From positions 23,522-87,521 of the forward strand of contig JAFIGD010000017.1 in the NCBI GenBank assembly GCA_020831625.1: a DNA stretch of 64,000 bases, written 5' to 3'. Both the position numbers and the translations under genes were made by a program. Positions 45,505 to 54,257 of the stretch are shown here, one piece after another; the first letter of the stretch is position 1, and the number at the start of each line of letters is the position of its first letter. The notes beneath the pieces are model-generated. The model was not told the DNA's origin. It made no database searches and saw only the letters and a list, made by a program, of their open reading frames with translations. The stretch comes from Verrucomicrobiota bacterium. Lineage in GTDB: Bacteria; Verrucomicrobiota; Kiritimatiellia; SS1-B-03-39; UBA6053.

Positions 45505-45602
45505 ATCGGTGGGGGCTTTGCTTGTATTGCGTTGGCAACCGCTCTGCGGTGAAGCCGCGATGGGACGCTCACGTCTTTTGTGAATTGTAATTGTTAGGCT
45601 CT

Positions 45603-45618
45603 TATATCATGTAAATAC
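45603..45618. promoter_or_regulatory. Candidate operator between divergent sulfatases
   Basis: TATATCATGTAAATAC, 15 of 16 bases identical to the reverse complement of 38253-38268. It lies 98 bp upstream of the minus-strand sulfatase start. Confidence 0.45.
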
Positions 45619-45710
45619 ATACGTAACATGAAAATTATGCGTCTGTCAACAGATTCGTAAGGGCACTTGGGTGGCTCGGATGATACAGGGTGAAACTTCG
45701 GGTGTGGGAA

Positions 45711-45890
45711 ATCGGTGAACGAGAACGGCGACGAGAACGGGGGACGATGGTGTTTCTTTTGACTCGTAATCCGATCTCGTCGCCGATCTCGTCAACCGGA
45801 AAAGGGAGTTCGGTGAACGAGAACGGCGACGAGAACGGGGGACGATTTTGTTTCTCTCGACTCGTAATCCGATCTCGTATTCCATTTACA
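45711..45890. repeat. Intergenic palindromic repeat, copies 3 and 4 in tandem
   Basis: Cores lie at 45718-45748 and 45816-45846, 98 bp apart, each followed by (GA)CTCGTAATCCGATCTCGT. The arm CTCGTCGCCGATCTCGTCAA at 45777-45796 sits between them and can pair with either core. Together they fill most of the spacer between two divergent sulfatase genes; no gene is present in 45505-45943. Confidence 0.9.
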
Positions 45891-45943
45891 ATCGTCTGTG
45901 TATATGTATTGTCAATTGTCAGAAATCAGGCCAAATCCCAACG

Positions 45944-47368
45944 ATGAAAGACACGATGATGACGCAATCCGACCCCAAAGGAAGCCCCCGACCGAACATC
46001 CTCTTTATCCTGTTGGATGACCTGGGCAAAGAGTGGGTGGGCTGCTACGGGGCGGAGGATGTGGAAACGCCGAACATCGACGCGCTGGCGGCGGGCGGCG
46101 TCCGCTTTGAGAATGTCTACAGCATGCCGCAGTGCACCCCCTCGCGCATGTGCCTGCTGACCGGTCAGTACCCCTACCGCAACGGATGGGTGAACCACTG
46201 GGATGTTCCGCGGTGGGGCGCGGGTGCGCGCTATGATGTGGAGGCCTACCCCTGCAACCTGGGGGTGATGATGCGTGAAGCGGGCTATGCAACCGCGGTC
46301 GCGGGGAAGTGGCAGATCAATGATTTCCGGGTGGAACCGGACGCCATGGACCGGGCGGGCTTCGACGACTGGTGCATGTGGACCGGCTACGAGGCGGGCA
46401 ATCCCCCCAGCGCGGAGCGCTATTGGAATCCGTACATCGTCACCCGCGACCGCCCCGCGCAAACCTATCCCGGTGCCTTCGGACCGGACATGTTCTGCGA
46501 CTTTGTCATCGAAACCGCGCGGCGGCATCAGAGCGGAGACCGTCCGTTTTTCATTTATTATCCGATGGTGCTGACCCACACCCCCTTCACCACCACGCCG
46601 CTGGAGCCCGGGGCCGAAACCAAGCTGGACAAGCACAAAGCCATGGTCCGCTACACGGACATGCTGCTCGGCAGAATGGTGGACGCGCTGGAGGAGATGG
46701 GCATCCGCGAGAACACGCTGATTGTGTTCACCTCCGACAACGGCACCACCAGCTCCATGACCGGCCATATTGGCGACCGGGCGATCCCGGGCGGAAAAGC
46801 CAAAACCGTGGAGCCCGGCGTGAACATCCCTTTTATCGCCAACTGGCCGGGAACGATCCCGCCGGGACGGGTTACTGGAGTTCTGACAGATTTCACCGAC
46901 ATGATCCCAACCCTGGCCGATCTGGCGGGAATTCCCGTGCCGGGCAAAGACCGGGTGGACGGGGTGTCGATCGCCCCGTTTCTGCGCGGTGAAACCGAAA
47001 CCGTGGAGCGGGAGTGGATCCTGGCCATGGGCGGTCAGAACAACGCCAGGGTCAGTGACTGCGGGGTGGAAAACGAGTGGGTCTTCCGCGACCGGGTGGT
47101 TCGCGATGAGCGGTACAAACTGTATGTGGGCACCGACCGGAAACCGGAAAAGTTTGTGGATCTTCATGCCGATCCGGATGAAAAAGCGGACCTCACCGGG
47201 ACGGAGAACGCCGACGCGCTGCGGTCCCGCGGGAAACTTGAAAAGCTGATTCCCACCTGGCCGGAACGGGACGCCGACCCGATCTGCACGCCCCAGCCTC
47301 CGCAGCCCTGGGATGTTCCAGTGACCGTCAAGAGTCAGGTCTGGAAAAAAGGGCAGGCGGGGCAATAG
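45944..47368 (+). CDS. Sulfatase (S1 family), GKWQ variant
   Basis: 474 aa. Motifs: RPNILFILLDDLGKEWVGCY, formylglycine site C64-T-P-S-R with MCLLTG, then AVAGKWQINDF (most sulfatases have GKWH), FTSDNGTTSSMTGH, and a tail with KFVDLHADPDEKADL. No signal peptide. The start at 45944 (MKDTMMTQSD) avoids the upstream frame that reads through the palindromic repeat. It is followed closely by a toxin-antitoxin module. Confidence 0.9.
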   Translation: MKDTMMTQSDPKGSPRPNILFILLDDLGKEWVGCYGAEDVETPNIDALAAGGVRFENVYSMPQCTPSRMCLLTGQYPYRNGWVNHWDVPRWGAGARYDVEAYPCNLGVMMREAGYATAVAGKWQINDFRVEPDAMDRAGFDDWCMWTGYEAGNPPSAERYWNPYIVTRDRPAQTYPGAFGPDMFCDFVIETARRHQSGDRPFFIYYPMVLTHTPFTTTPLEPGAETKLDKHKAMVRYTDMLLGRMVDALEEMGIRENTLIVFTSDNGTTSSMTGHIGDRAIPGGKAKTVEPGVNIPFIANWPGTIPPGRVTGVLTDFTDMIPTLADLAGIPVPGKDRVDGVSIAPFLRGETETVEREWILAMGGQNNARVSDCGVENEWVFRDRVVRDERYKLYVGTDRKPEKFVDLHADPDEKADLTGTENADALRSRGKLEKLIPTWPERDADPICTPQPPQPWDVPVTVKSQVWKKGQAGQ

Positions 47369-47378
47369 AGATCGATTC

Positions 47379-47414
47379 TTGACAAAGATCGATGTGGACT
47401 TATTATGTCCACAT
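47379..47414 (+). promoter_or_regulatory. Antitoxin promoter with overlapping operator
   Basis: TTGACA (47379-47384), a 16-base spacer and TATTAT (47401-47406) form a near-consensus promoter. The perfect inverted repeat ATGTGGAC (47392-47399) / GTCCACAT (47407-47414) surrounds the -10 box and reaches the start codon, as expected for autorepression. Transcription would begin at or next to the ATG (47413), so the message is probably leaderless. Confidence 0.75.
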
Positions 47415-47673
47415 GAAAACGGCAACCTTGCGTGATCTGAGAAATGATTTCGGGAAATTGGAGGCTTGGCTGCAAGAGGGAGAGACGATAGGGATTCGTC
47501 GACGGCAGACGCTGATCGCGGTTTTATCCCGTCCGGATCCACATGAACATTCGGGTCAGGTTCCGCTCCCCGATTTTGCGGCAAGACGAAAGCGGCTCAG
47601 GGAAACACGAACACGGACTCCACAGGATTTGGCGGCGATCGAAGCGTTTGAGATGGATAGACAAGAGGGATGA
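47413..47673 (+). CDS. Phd/YefM-like antitoxin
   Basis: 86 aa. The N-terminal MKTATLRDLRNDFGKLEAWL and EGETIGIRRRQTLIAVLSRP follow the Phd/YefM DNA-binding fold. The C-terminal region is charged and probably disordered until it binds the toxin. Its stop overlaps the toxin start by four bases (ATGA). Confidence 0.8.
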   Translation: MKTATLRDLRNDFGKLEAWLQEGETIGIRRRQTLIAVLSRPDPHEHSGQVPLPDFAARRKRLRETRTRTPQDLAAIEAFEMDRQEG

Positions 47674-48134
47674 AACCGTTTGCCGAAACTTCTTTTCTCT
47701 GTTCCCTGTACCGACAGGATTTGTTTTCAGCATCCGCGGACCGCTGGTTCCGGAGATGGTCAAAACCCCTTGACGTCAGCACCCTGGTTTTATTTGAGTT
47801 CCGTCAATCCATCCGCCTGCATACACGCTTGTTCGAATCGAATCCTGATGCCGGGCTTTCCGTGGAAAGCGCCACCCACATTCTGCGTGATCAGCAAAAA
47901 GACCTGAGGGACGGGGTATGGTTACCTCGGGCGGTTGACTGGTCATGTGTGCACAAAACCGCTGAAGAGTTGAGCGACAAATATACGTGGGAAGTGGGCC
48001 ACCGTTTTGCTGACATTCTCCATGTTGCCACGGCACTCTGCCTGGATGCGGATACTTTTCTGACTTTCGACTCCCGCCAGCGAAGGCTTGCGGAATCCGA
48101 GGGAATGAAGGTGCCTTTTTCTGATGAGGATTAG
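47670..48134 (+). CDS. PIN-domain toxin
   Basis: 154 aa. The PIN fold is recognisable: FAETSFLCSLYRQD at the start, FEFRQSIRLH (conserved Glu), RFADILHVATALCL (conserved Asp) and FLTFDSRQRRLAE (conserved Asp). The first acidic position is Glu6 rather than Asp, a variant seen in some PIN toxins. A ribonuclease role is expected. Paired with the Phd-like antitoxin. Confidence 0.82.
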   Translation: MKPFAETSFLCSLYRQDLFSASADRWFRRWSKPLDVSTLVLFEFRQSIRLHTRLFESNPDAGLSVESATHILRDQQKDLRDGVWLPRAVDWSCVHKTAEELSDKYTWEVGHRFADILHVATALCLDADTFLTFDSRQRRLAESEGMKVPFSDED

Positions 48135-48193
48135 GATCAAGGTAATTGCTTTTCTCTGTCATCTTTTTCCACAAGTCTATAAGGAAATTTTTT

Positions 48194-49615
48194 ATGAAAC
48201 CAAATATTCTCATGATTATGATCGATGACCTGGGTGTCCGCGACCTGGGCTGTTTTGGGTCCACCTTTTACGAAACGCCCCGTCTGGACCGCTTCGCCCG
48301 CGAGGGGATGAGTTTTCAAAACGCCTATGCCACCTGCCCGGTGTGCAGTCCCACCCGGGCCAGCCTCATGAGCGGGAAGTATCCGGCCCGGGTCGGTGTT
48401 ACCCAATACATCGGAGGCGAGGCCCGCGGAAAACTCAAAAGCGTTCCCTATCTGCACTACCTGCCGCTGGAGGAGAAAAGCATCGCGTCCAGCCTGCGCG
48501 ACGGAGGGTACAGCACCTGGCACGTGGGCAAATGGCATCTGGGGGATACGGATTTCTTTCCGGAACACCACGGGTTTGATGTGAATATCGCGGGCTGTCA
48601 CATGGGCGCTCCGGGTAACGGCGGCTATTTCAGTCCGTATGCGCCGGAGTTGGGTCTTCCCGGACCGGAGGGGGAATATCTGACCGACCGACTGACCGAC
48701 GAGGCGATCCGCCTGATCAAAGACCGCGGGGACAAACCCTTTTTTTTAAACCTGAGTCATTATGCGGTGCACACGCCGTTGCAGGCTCCCCGGGATTTGG
48801 TGGAAAAATACGAGCGCAAAGCCAAACGGCTGGGGCTGGACCAACTCGATCCGATTGTTCGCGGGGAGTCCTTCGCCTGTGTGCACAAGTCGGACCGGCG
48901 GGTGGAACGGCGCATGTTCCAGAGCCACGCGGTGTACGCGGCGATGGTGGAGAATCTCGACACCAATATCGGGCGGCTGCTGGATGCTCTGGAGGAGGAG
49001 CGGCTGACCGGAAACACCCTGGTGTGTTTCACGTCGGACAACGGGGGGCTGAGCACGGCGGAGGGCAGTCCCACCTGCAATTTGCCCTACAACGAAGGGA
49101 AAGGCTGGAATTACGAAGGCGGCACCCGGGTGTGTCAGATGGTCCGCTGGCCGGGCGTGGTGGCTCCGTCCTCCCGTTGCGATGAGAATGTGCAGACTTG
49201 TGATTTCTATCCCACCTTTCTCGAGGCGGCGGGGCTTCCGCTCCTGCCCGAGCAGCATGTGGATGGTCTCAGCCTCCTGCCGCTGCTCAAGGGCGGACCA
49301 CACCTCGATCGCGACGCGATTTTCTGGCATTATCCCCATTACGCGAACCAGGGGGGAAGGCCCGCCGCGGGCATGGTTGCCGGCTCCTGGAAACTCATCG
49401 AGAATTTTGAGGACGGCGATCTCGAACTCTACCATCTCGATACGGATGTCAGCGAGCAGCAGAACCTCGCCGGGGTTCATCCGGAACGGACCGCGGAGAT
49501 GCACCGGCGTCTGCAGGCCTGGCAGCGCGGGGTGGAGGCCCTGATCCCGGAGCCGAATCCCGACTGGCCGGCGGAACGCAAGATGCCCGCGATTCCCAAC
49601 AACGCGCATGTGTGA
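48194..49615 (+). CDS. Sulfatase (S1 family)
   Basis: 473 aa. Motifs: MKPNILMIMIDDLGVRDLG, formylglycine site C51-S-P-T-R with ASLMSG, HVGKWHLGDTDFFPEHHGFD, FTSDNGGLSTAEGSPTCN, and the tail LELYHLDTDVSEQQNL. The overall layout is that of N-acetylgalactosamine-6-sulfatase/arylsulfatase A-like enzymes. AAGGA lies upstream of the start. No signal peptide. It converges with the AraC gene at 49623 with only 7 bp between the stops. Confidence 0.93.
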   Translation: MKPNILMIMIDDLGVRDLGCFGSTFYETPRLDRFAREGMSFQNAYATCPVCSPTRASLMSGKYPARVGVTQYIGGEARGKLKSVPYLHYLPLEEKSIASSLRDGGYSTWHVGKWHLGDTDFFPEHHGFDVNIAGCHMGAPGNGGYFSPYAPELGLPGPEGEYLTDRLTDEAIRLIKDRGDKPFFLNLSHYAVHTPLQAPRDLVEKYERKAKRLGLDQLDPIVRGESFACVHKSDRRVERRMFQSHAVYAAMVENLDTNIGRLLDALEEERLTGNTLVCFTSDNGGLSTAEGSPTCNLPYNEGKGWNYEGGTRVCQMVRWPGVVAPSSRCDENVQTCDFYPTFLEAAGLPLLPEQHVDGLSLLPLLKGGPHLDRDAIFWHYPHYANQGGRPAAGMVAGSWKLIENFEDGDLELYHLDTDVSEQQNLAGVHPERTAEMHRRLQAWQRGVEALIPEPNPDWPAERKMPAIPNNAHV

Positions 49616-49622
49616 GTGAACG

Positions 49623-50537
49623 CTAGTCCGCCCCCGGTTTCATGCGGTTGCGGTAGGCGCGGGGCGAGAGGCCGGTGAAGCTGCGGAAGGCTTTGGAGAA
49701 GTGGAAGGGATTGGCGTAGCCGAGCCGGTCGGCGATGTCCTGAACGGGGATGTCGCCCGCGTCCAGCATTTCCGAGGCTTTGCGGAGGCGCAGCCGGTTG
49801 AAATATTTGAGGGGCGGGATGCCGGTGACGCGGCGGAATTCGGCGCTGTAATGGGAGGGGGACATGCCCGCCGCGCGGGCGCAGTCCGCCAGCCGGACGG
49901 TCTGATGAAGCTGCTCCCGCATCCAGGCGACGGAGCGGTCGATGCGCTGCTCCACATGCCGGGCCCGGGCGTCCGCCGGACTGCGGGCCGCCACCGCGTC
50001 GGCCAAAAGCAGATGCGCCTCGGCGCTCATGCGCAGCAGCGACAGATCCGTGCCGCCGTCGTCCACCCGCCGCCACAGTGCCTCGAAACGCTCCGCCAGG
50101 TTGGCGGGATCCTCCACCCGCCAGCGGTGCAGTCCCGTTCCGCCGGGATGGATCCAGTGTTCCCAGGCCCTCACGCTGTCGCCGGCCAGATGCAGCCAGT
50201 AGAGCCGCCAGGGGTCTTCGGGACGCGCCCCGTAGGCATGGGCCAGCCCGGCCGGTATCCACAGCAGGTCCCCCCGGACAACCTTCAGGTCTTCCCCTCC
50301 GGCCTTCACCCATCCGCAGCCGTCCATGCAAAACAGGAGAATCGCACTGGCAATGCCCTTCGGGCGCTCCACAAAGTGCCCGCCGCTCTCCGGATAATAT
50401 CCGGTATCCGTCACCGTCAGCTCCCGGCACACCGGCAGCACCTCCGCCCGCCGCTCCAGCTCCGCCGGAAGCCGGAACAGACGCTGATTGGGAAATCCTT
50501 CGGGTTTGGATTGCATAATATTTGATATGTTTATCAT
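49623..50537 (-). CDS. AraC-family transcriptional regulator
   Basis: 304 aa. An N-terminal cupin-type sensing domain (ILLFCMDGCGWVKAGGEDLK, VRGDLLWIPAGLAHAYGA) precedes two helix-turn-helix motifs (VRLADCARAAGMSPSHYSAE and VQDIADRLGYANPFHFSKAF). It is divergent from the DUF5107-TPR gene with only 62 bp between starts, so it probably regulates that gene and itself. An ATAATATTTGATAT stretch lies in the shared region. ATG 50516 is an alternative start. Confidence 0.9.
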   Translation of the reverse strand: MINISNIMQSKPEGFPNQRLFRLPAELERRAEVLPVCRELTVTDTGYYPESGGHFVERPKGIASAILLFCMDGCGWVKAGGEDLKVVRGDLLWIPAGLAHAYGARPEDPWRLYWLHLAGDSVRAWEHWIHPGGTGLHRWRVEDPANLAERFEALWRRVDDGGTDLSLLRMSAEAHLLLADAVAARSPADARARHVEQRIDRSVAWMREQLHQTVRLADCARAAGMSPSHYSAEFRRVTGIPPLKYFNRLRLRKASEMLDAGDIPVQDIADRLGYANPFHFSKAFRSFTGLSPRAYRNRMKPGAD

Positions 50538-50599
50538 AATTACGGCAATTTACTTCTATTCTAAGTTGATATAATATTCAACCTTCCAGACGATAAGAC

Positions 50600-53500
50600 A
50601 TGAATATAGAGAAAGACATCAAAATGACGACACAATCCGTTCGCGCCTGGTCCGAAACCGTCACCCTGCCCACCCATGGAATCGGGGACCCGAATCCGAA
50701 TCCAATGTTCCTGGAGAAACGCGTGTACCAGGGCAGCAGCGGGGCGGTGTATCCGTATCCGGTGATCGACAAGATCGCGGACGCGCCTGAAGACACATCC
50801 TGGACGGCGGTCTTCCTGGAAAACGAGTGTCTGAAACTGATGATCCTCCCTGAGCTGGGCGGGCGGTTGCATTACGCCATCGACAAGAGCAACGGCTACC
50901 GCATGGTGTATCACAACCAGGTGATCAAACCGGCGCTGGTGGGACTGACCGGTCCGTGGATTTCGGGCGGCATCGAGTTCAACTGGCCGCAGCACCACCG
51001 TCCCTCCACCTACGGGCCGGTGGACTGGACGATTGAGGAGCATGAAGACGGGTCCCGCACGGTGTGGTGCGCGGAGAACGAGATCCTGTTCCGCCAGCGC
51101 GGCCGCCACGGCTTCCGCCTCGAACCCGGCCGCGCCTCCTTCGACGTGGTGGCGCGCCTCTCCAATCCCTGCGAGCAGTCCGGCACTTTTCTCTGGTGGG
51201 CCAATCCGGCGGTGCACGTGAACGACGACTATCAGTCCGTCTTTCCCGCCGATGTACATGCGGTGATGGACCACGGCAAGCGCGACGTCTCCTCCTTTCC
51301 CATTGCCACCGGCACTTACTACAAGCAGGACTATTCCCCCGGCACCGACATTTCCCGCTACAAGAATATTCCCGTGCCCACCTCCTATATGGCGTACCAC
51401 TCCGACTACAACTTCGTCGGCTGCTACGACCACGCCGCGCGCGCGGGCATGCTGCACGTCGCCAACCACCACATTGTTCCCGGCAAGAAGCAGTGGACCT
51501 GGGGCAACGGCGAGTTCGGCCGGGCCTGGGACCGCCAGCTCACCGAGGTGGACGGCCCCTACATCGAACTCATGTGCGGCGCCTTCACCGACAACCAGCC
51601 CGACTTCACCTGGCTGGCCCCCGGCGAGGAAAAGCGCTTCACCCAAACCTTCCTCGCCTACAAGGGCATCGGCCCCGCCTCCAACGCCTCCCGCGACTGG
51701 GTGCTGCGCCTCGACACCGACACCCCCGGCCGCGCCGCCCTCGGCGTCTACGCCGTCACCGCCGGCGCCGCGCGCCTTGAACTCTGGCACACGCCCACGC
51801 CGCCACCCGAATGCCACAACGCCAAGAACATGCGCCTGCCCGCGCTGGCCCGTCCCGTCGATGAACACGCGACCCGCCTCTTCGAGGCCGACATTCAACT
51901 CTCCGCCGGAGCCGTTTGGACCGACACCTTCACGCTCCCCGACGGGTTCCGGGCTTCGGAACTGACCCTGCGCCTGCTTTCCGAAGATCGGAAACAGGTG
52001 TTGCTGACCCACAGCGTGCCGCCCGCAGAGAAACCGGACATTCCGGCCCCGGCCAAGGCCGCGCCGCCTCCTGGGGAGGTGGCCTCCAACGAGGAACTGT
52101 ATTTGCATGGCCTGCACCTGGAGCAGTACCGTCACGCCACCTTCGCGCCCGAGCCTTACTACGAGGAGGCACTGCGGCGCGATCCGGGCGACAGCCGTTG
52201 TCTGACCGCGCTGGGACGGCTGCGGCTGATGCGCGGCGACTTCGCGGCTGCGGAGGACTTGTTCCGCCGCGCCATCGACCGCAAAACCCTCCGCAATCCG
52301 AATCCCGCCGACGGAGAGGCGCATTATCAGCTTGGTCTGGCGCTGCGGCATCAGGCGCGTTTCGACGAAGCCTTCGACGCCTTCTACAAAGCCGCCTGGA
52401 GCGAGGCGTGGAAGAGTCCGGCCTGTTTCGAACTCGCCCGCATCGCCTGCCGCCGCGGCGACTGGACGGAGGCGGCGGAACTCATCGACGAATCGCTGGC
52501 GCGCAACGCCCGGAACATCCAGGCGCGCCACCTGCGCATCCGGATCTTAAAACAGCTTGGACGGAACGCGCAAGCGGACGAATTGGCCGCGTCAGCGCTG
52601 CGGGAGGATCCTCTCGATTTCCGCGCCGCCTTTGAACAGGGAAGCGCTCCCACCCCGGCGCAGGCCCTGCTGCTGGGACTCGACCTTTTTCACGCCGGAT
52701 TTCACGCGGAGGCGGAGGGGGTCTTCGATCTCGCCGCCACGGAAAATTTCCTCGGACTGTATTTTAAAGCCTGGAACGCGGGCGGGTCGAAGGAGATCTT
52801 CGCCGCCGCCGCGAAGCAGCCGATGGCCTACGCGTTTCCGAACCTGCTGGAATGCGTGCCCGCGCTGGAGCAGGCGTTGGCGGTCAATCCGGACGACGCC
52901 CTGGCGGCCTACGCGCTGGGGAATTTTCTCTACGCGCACAAACGTCCCGAGGCGGCAATTCTGCTGTGGGAACGCAGCACGGAGGCCTGTCCGTCGTTCC
53001 CCACCGCCTGGCGCAACCTGGGTCTGGCCCGCATGAACAAGCAGGGCGATCCGAAGGGGGCGGGGGAGGCCTTGCGCAAGGCCTTCGCGGCTGATCCCGC
53101 CGACGCGCGGGTGCTCTACGAGCTGGATCAGTTCGACAAAGAAACGGCGGCGGATCCGGCGGCGCGGCTGGTCCGTCTGGACGAACACCGGGAGCTGTGT
53201 CTTTCCCGCGATGATTTGTGCGTGGAGTATCTGCATCTGCTCAATCTCGCCGGACGCGCCGCCGAGGCGCTGGCGATTCTGAAGTCGCGGATTTTCCACC
53301 CCTGGGAAGGCGGCGAGGGCAAGGTTCCCGCACAGTATCAGCGGGCGCTGTTCCTGCTCGCGGAGCAGGCGGAACCGGAGCAGGCGCTGGCGCTGATCGA
53401 CCGCGCCGCGGTCTGGCCGGAGAATCTCGGCGAGGGCAAGCTCGGCGGCAACACCGACAACGAGTGCCATCTGCGGCGCGGCCGGGTGCTGCGCGCGCTG

Positions 53501-53908
53501 GGGCGCGAGGAGGAGGCGGAAGCCGCGTTCCGCGCCGCCACCGCGGGCATCCGCGATCCCGCCGGAGCGATGTATTACAACGACCAGCCGCCGGAAACCA
53601 TCTACTTTCAGGGACTCGCCTGGCGGGAGCTGGGGGAGGAGGTCCGTGCGGAGGAGCGGTTCCGCGCTCTGGTGGCCTATGCCGGGGCACACCGCGACGA
53701 TACCATCGTCATGGATTACTTCGCGGTGTCGCTGCCGGACTTTCTGGTCTTTGATGTGGACCTCTCGGAACGCAACCGGCAGCATTGTCAGTTCATGGAC
53801 GTCCTGGGACAGAACGGACTGGGCAAGCACGATGCGGCACAGGCGGCAACCCAGGCGCTTTTGAAAACCCGGCCCGATCATCCTGTGGTCTATTATACCC
53901 ACCACTAA
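50600..53908 (+). CDS. DUF5107 domain and TPR-repeat protein
   Basis: 1102 aa. Residues 1 to about 400 match DUF5107, a galactose-mutarotase-like beta fold: VYQGSSGAVYPYPVIDKI, MILPELGGRLHYAIDK, GGIEFNWPQHHRPSTYGPVD. Residues of about 490-1100 are TPR helices (for example EEALRRDPGDSRCLTALGRL and ALAAYALGNFLYAHKRPEAA). Proteins of this layout occur in glycan-utilisation loci across Bacteroidota and PVC bacteria; the fold suggests a carbohydrate-active or carbohydrate-binding role, not proven. No signal peptide. ATG 50624 is an alternative start. Divergent AraC gene upstream. Confidence 0.85.
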   Translation: MNIEKDIKMTTQSVRAWSETVTLPTHGIGDPNPNPMFLEKRVYQGSSGAVYPYPVIDKIADAPEDTSWTAVFLENECLKLMILPELGGRLHYAIDKSNGYRMVYHNQVIKPALVGLTGPWISGGIEFNWPQHHRPSTYGPVDWTIEEHEDGSRTVWCAENEILFRQRGRHGFRLEPGRASFDVVARLSNPCEQSGTFLWWANPAVHVNDDYQSVFPADVHAVMDHGKRDVSSFPIATGTYYKQDYSPGTDISRYKNIPVPTSYMAYHSDYNFVGCYDHAARAGMLHVANHHIVPGKKQWTWGNGEFGRAWDRQLTEVDGPYIELMCGAFTDNQPDFTWLAPGEEKRFTQTFLAYKGIGPASNASRDWVLRLDTDTPGRAALGVYAVTAGAARLELWHTPTPPPECHNAKNMRLPALARPVDEHATRLFEADIQLSAGAVWTDTFTLPDGFRASELTLRLLSEDRKQVLLTHSVPPAEKPDIPAPAKAAPPPGEVASNEELYLHGLHLEQYRHATFAPEPYYEEALRRDPGDSRCLTALGRLRLMRGDFAAAEDLFRRAIDRKTLRNPNPADGEAHYQLGLALRHQARFDEAFDAFYKAAWSEAWKSPACFELARIACRRGDWTEAAELIDESLARNARNIQARHLRIRILKQLGRNAQADELAASALREDPLDFRAAFEQGSAPTPAQALLLGLDLFHAGFHAEAEGVFDLAATENFLGLYFKAWNAGGSKEIFAAAAKQPMAYAFPNLLECVPALEQALAVNPDDALAAYALGNFLYAHKRPEAAILLWERSTEACPSFPTAWRNLGLARMNKQGDPKGAGEALRKAFAADPADARVLYELDQFDKETAADPAARLVRLDEHRELCLSRDDLCVEYLHLLNLAGRAAEALAILKSRIFHPWEGGEGKVPAQYQRALFLLAEQAEPEQALALIDRAAVWPENLGEGKLGGNTDNECHLRRGRVLRALGREEEAEAAFRAATAGIRDPAGAMYYNDQPPETIYFQGLAWRELGEEVRAEERFRALVAYAGAHRDDTIVMDYFAVSLPDFLVFDVDLSERNRQHCQFMDVLGQNGLGKHDAAQAATQALLKTRPDHPVVYYTHH

Positions 53909-53923
53909 AAGCTCTGTTCTAAG

Positions 53924-54235
53924 ATGAAAACCCTACAACGTAGGAACGGAGCACCGGTAAGTGCGATGGGCCTGGGCACCATGATGTTCGGGACCAAAGT
54001 GAACCCGTATATGAGTTTTAAGCTGATGGACCTTTACGCGGAGGTGGGGGGCATGTTTCTGGACACGGCCAACATGTACGCCCATTTCCACAGCGAACAG
54101 GCGCGGGGAGGCGAAAGTGAAACGGTCATCGGCGAGTGGATGAAGACCAGAAAGAACCGGGACCGGATGTTTGTGGCCACGAAAGTGGGCGTTCCCTACC
54201 CGGGGGCGCAGCGAGGTCTGAATCGGCATCAAATA
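53924..54235 (+). pseudogene. Truncated aldo/keto reductase
   Basis: About 104 N-terminal residues of an aldo/keto reductase remain: SAMGLGTMMFG, the catalytic Asp and Tyr in FLDTANMYAHF, and RDRMFVATKVGVPYPGAQRG. Homology ends near 54235, and the opposing sulfatase gene ends at 54258. Normal length is about 320 aa, so two thirds are missing, including the NADPH-binding end. It follows the DUF5107 gene by 15 bp and was probably in its operon before the break. Confidence 0.8.
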
Positions 54236-54257
54236 TCGCTCGGAGTCAGGAGGAAGG

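Noticed and set aside
31177..50537. Classical SusC/SusD polysaccharide utilisation locus
   Set aside because: No TonB-dependent receptor or SusD-like lipoprotein is encoded anywhere in the window.
50561..53905. Long minus-strand frames opposite the DUF5107-TPR gene
   Set aside because: Mirror frames; the plus strand carries recognised DUF5107 and TPR sequence.
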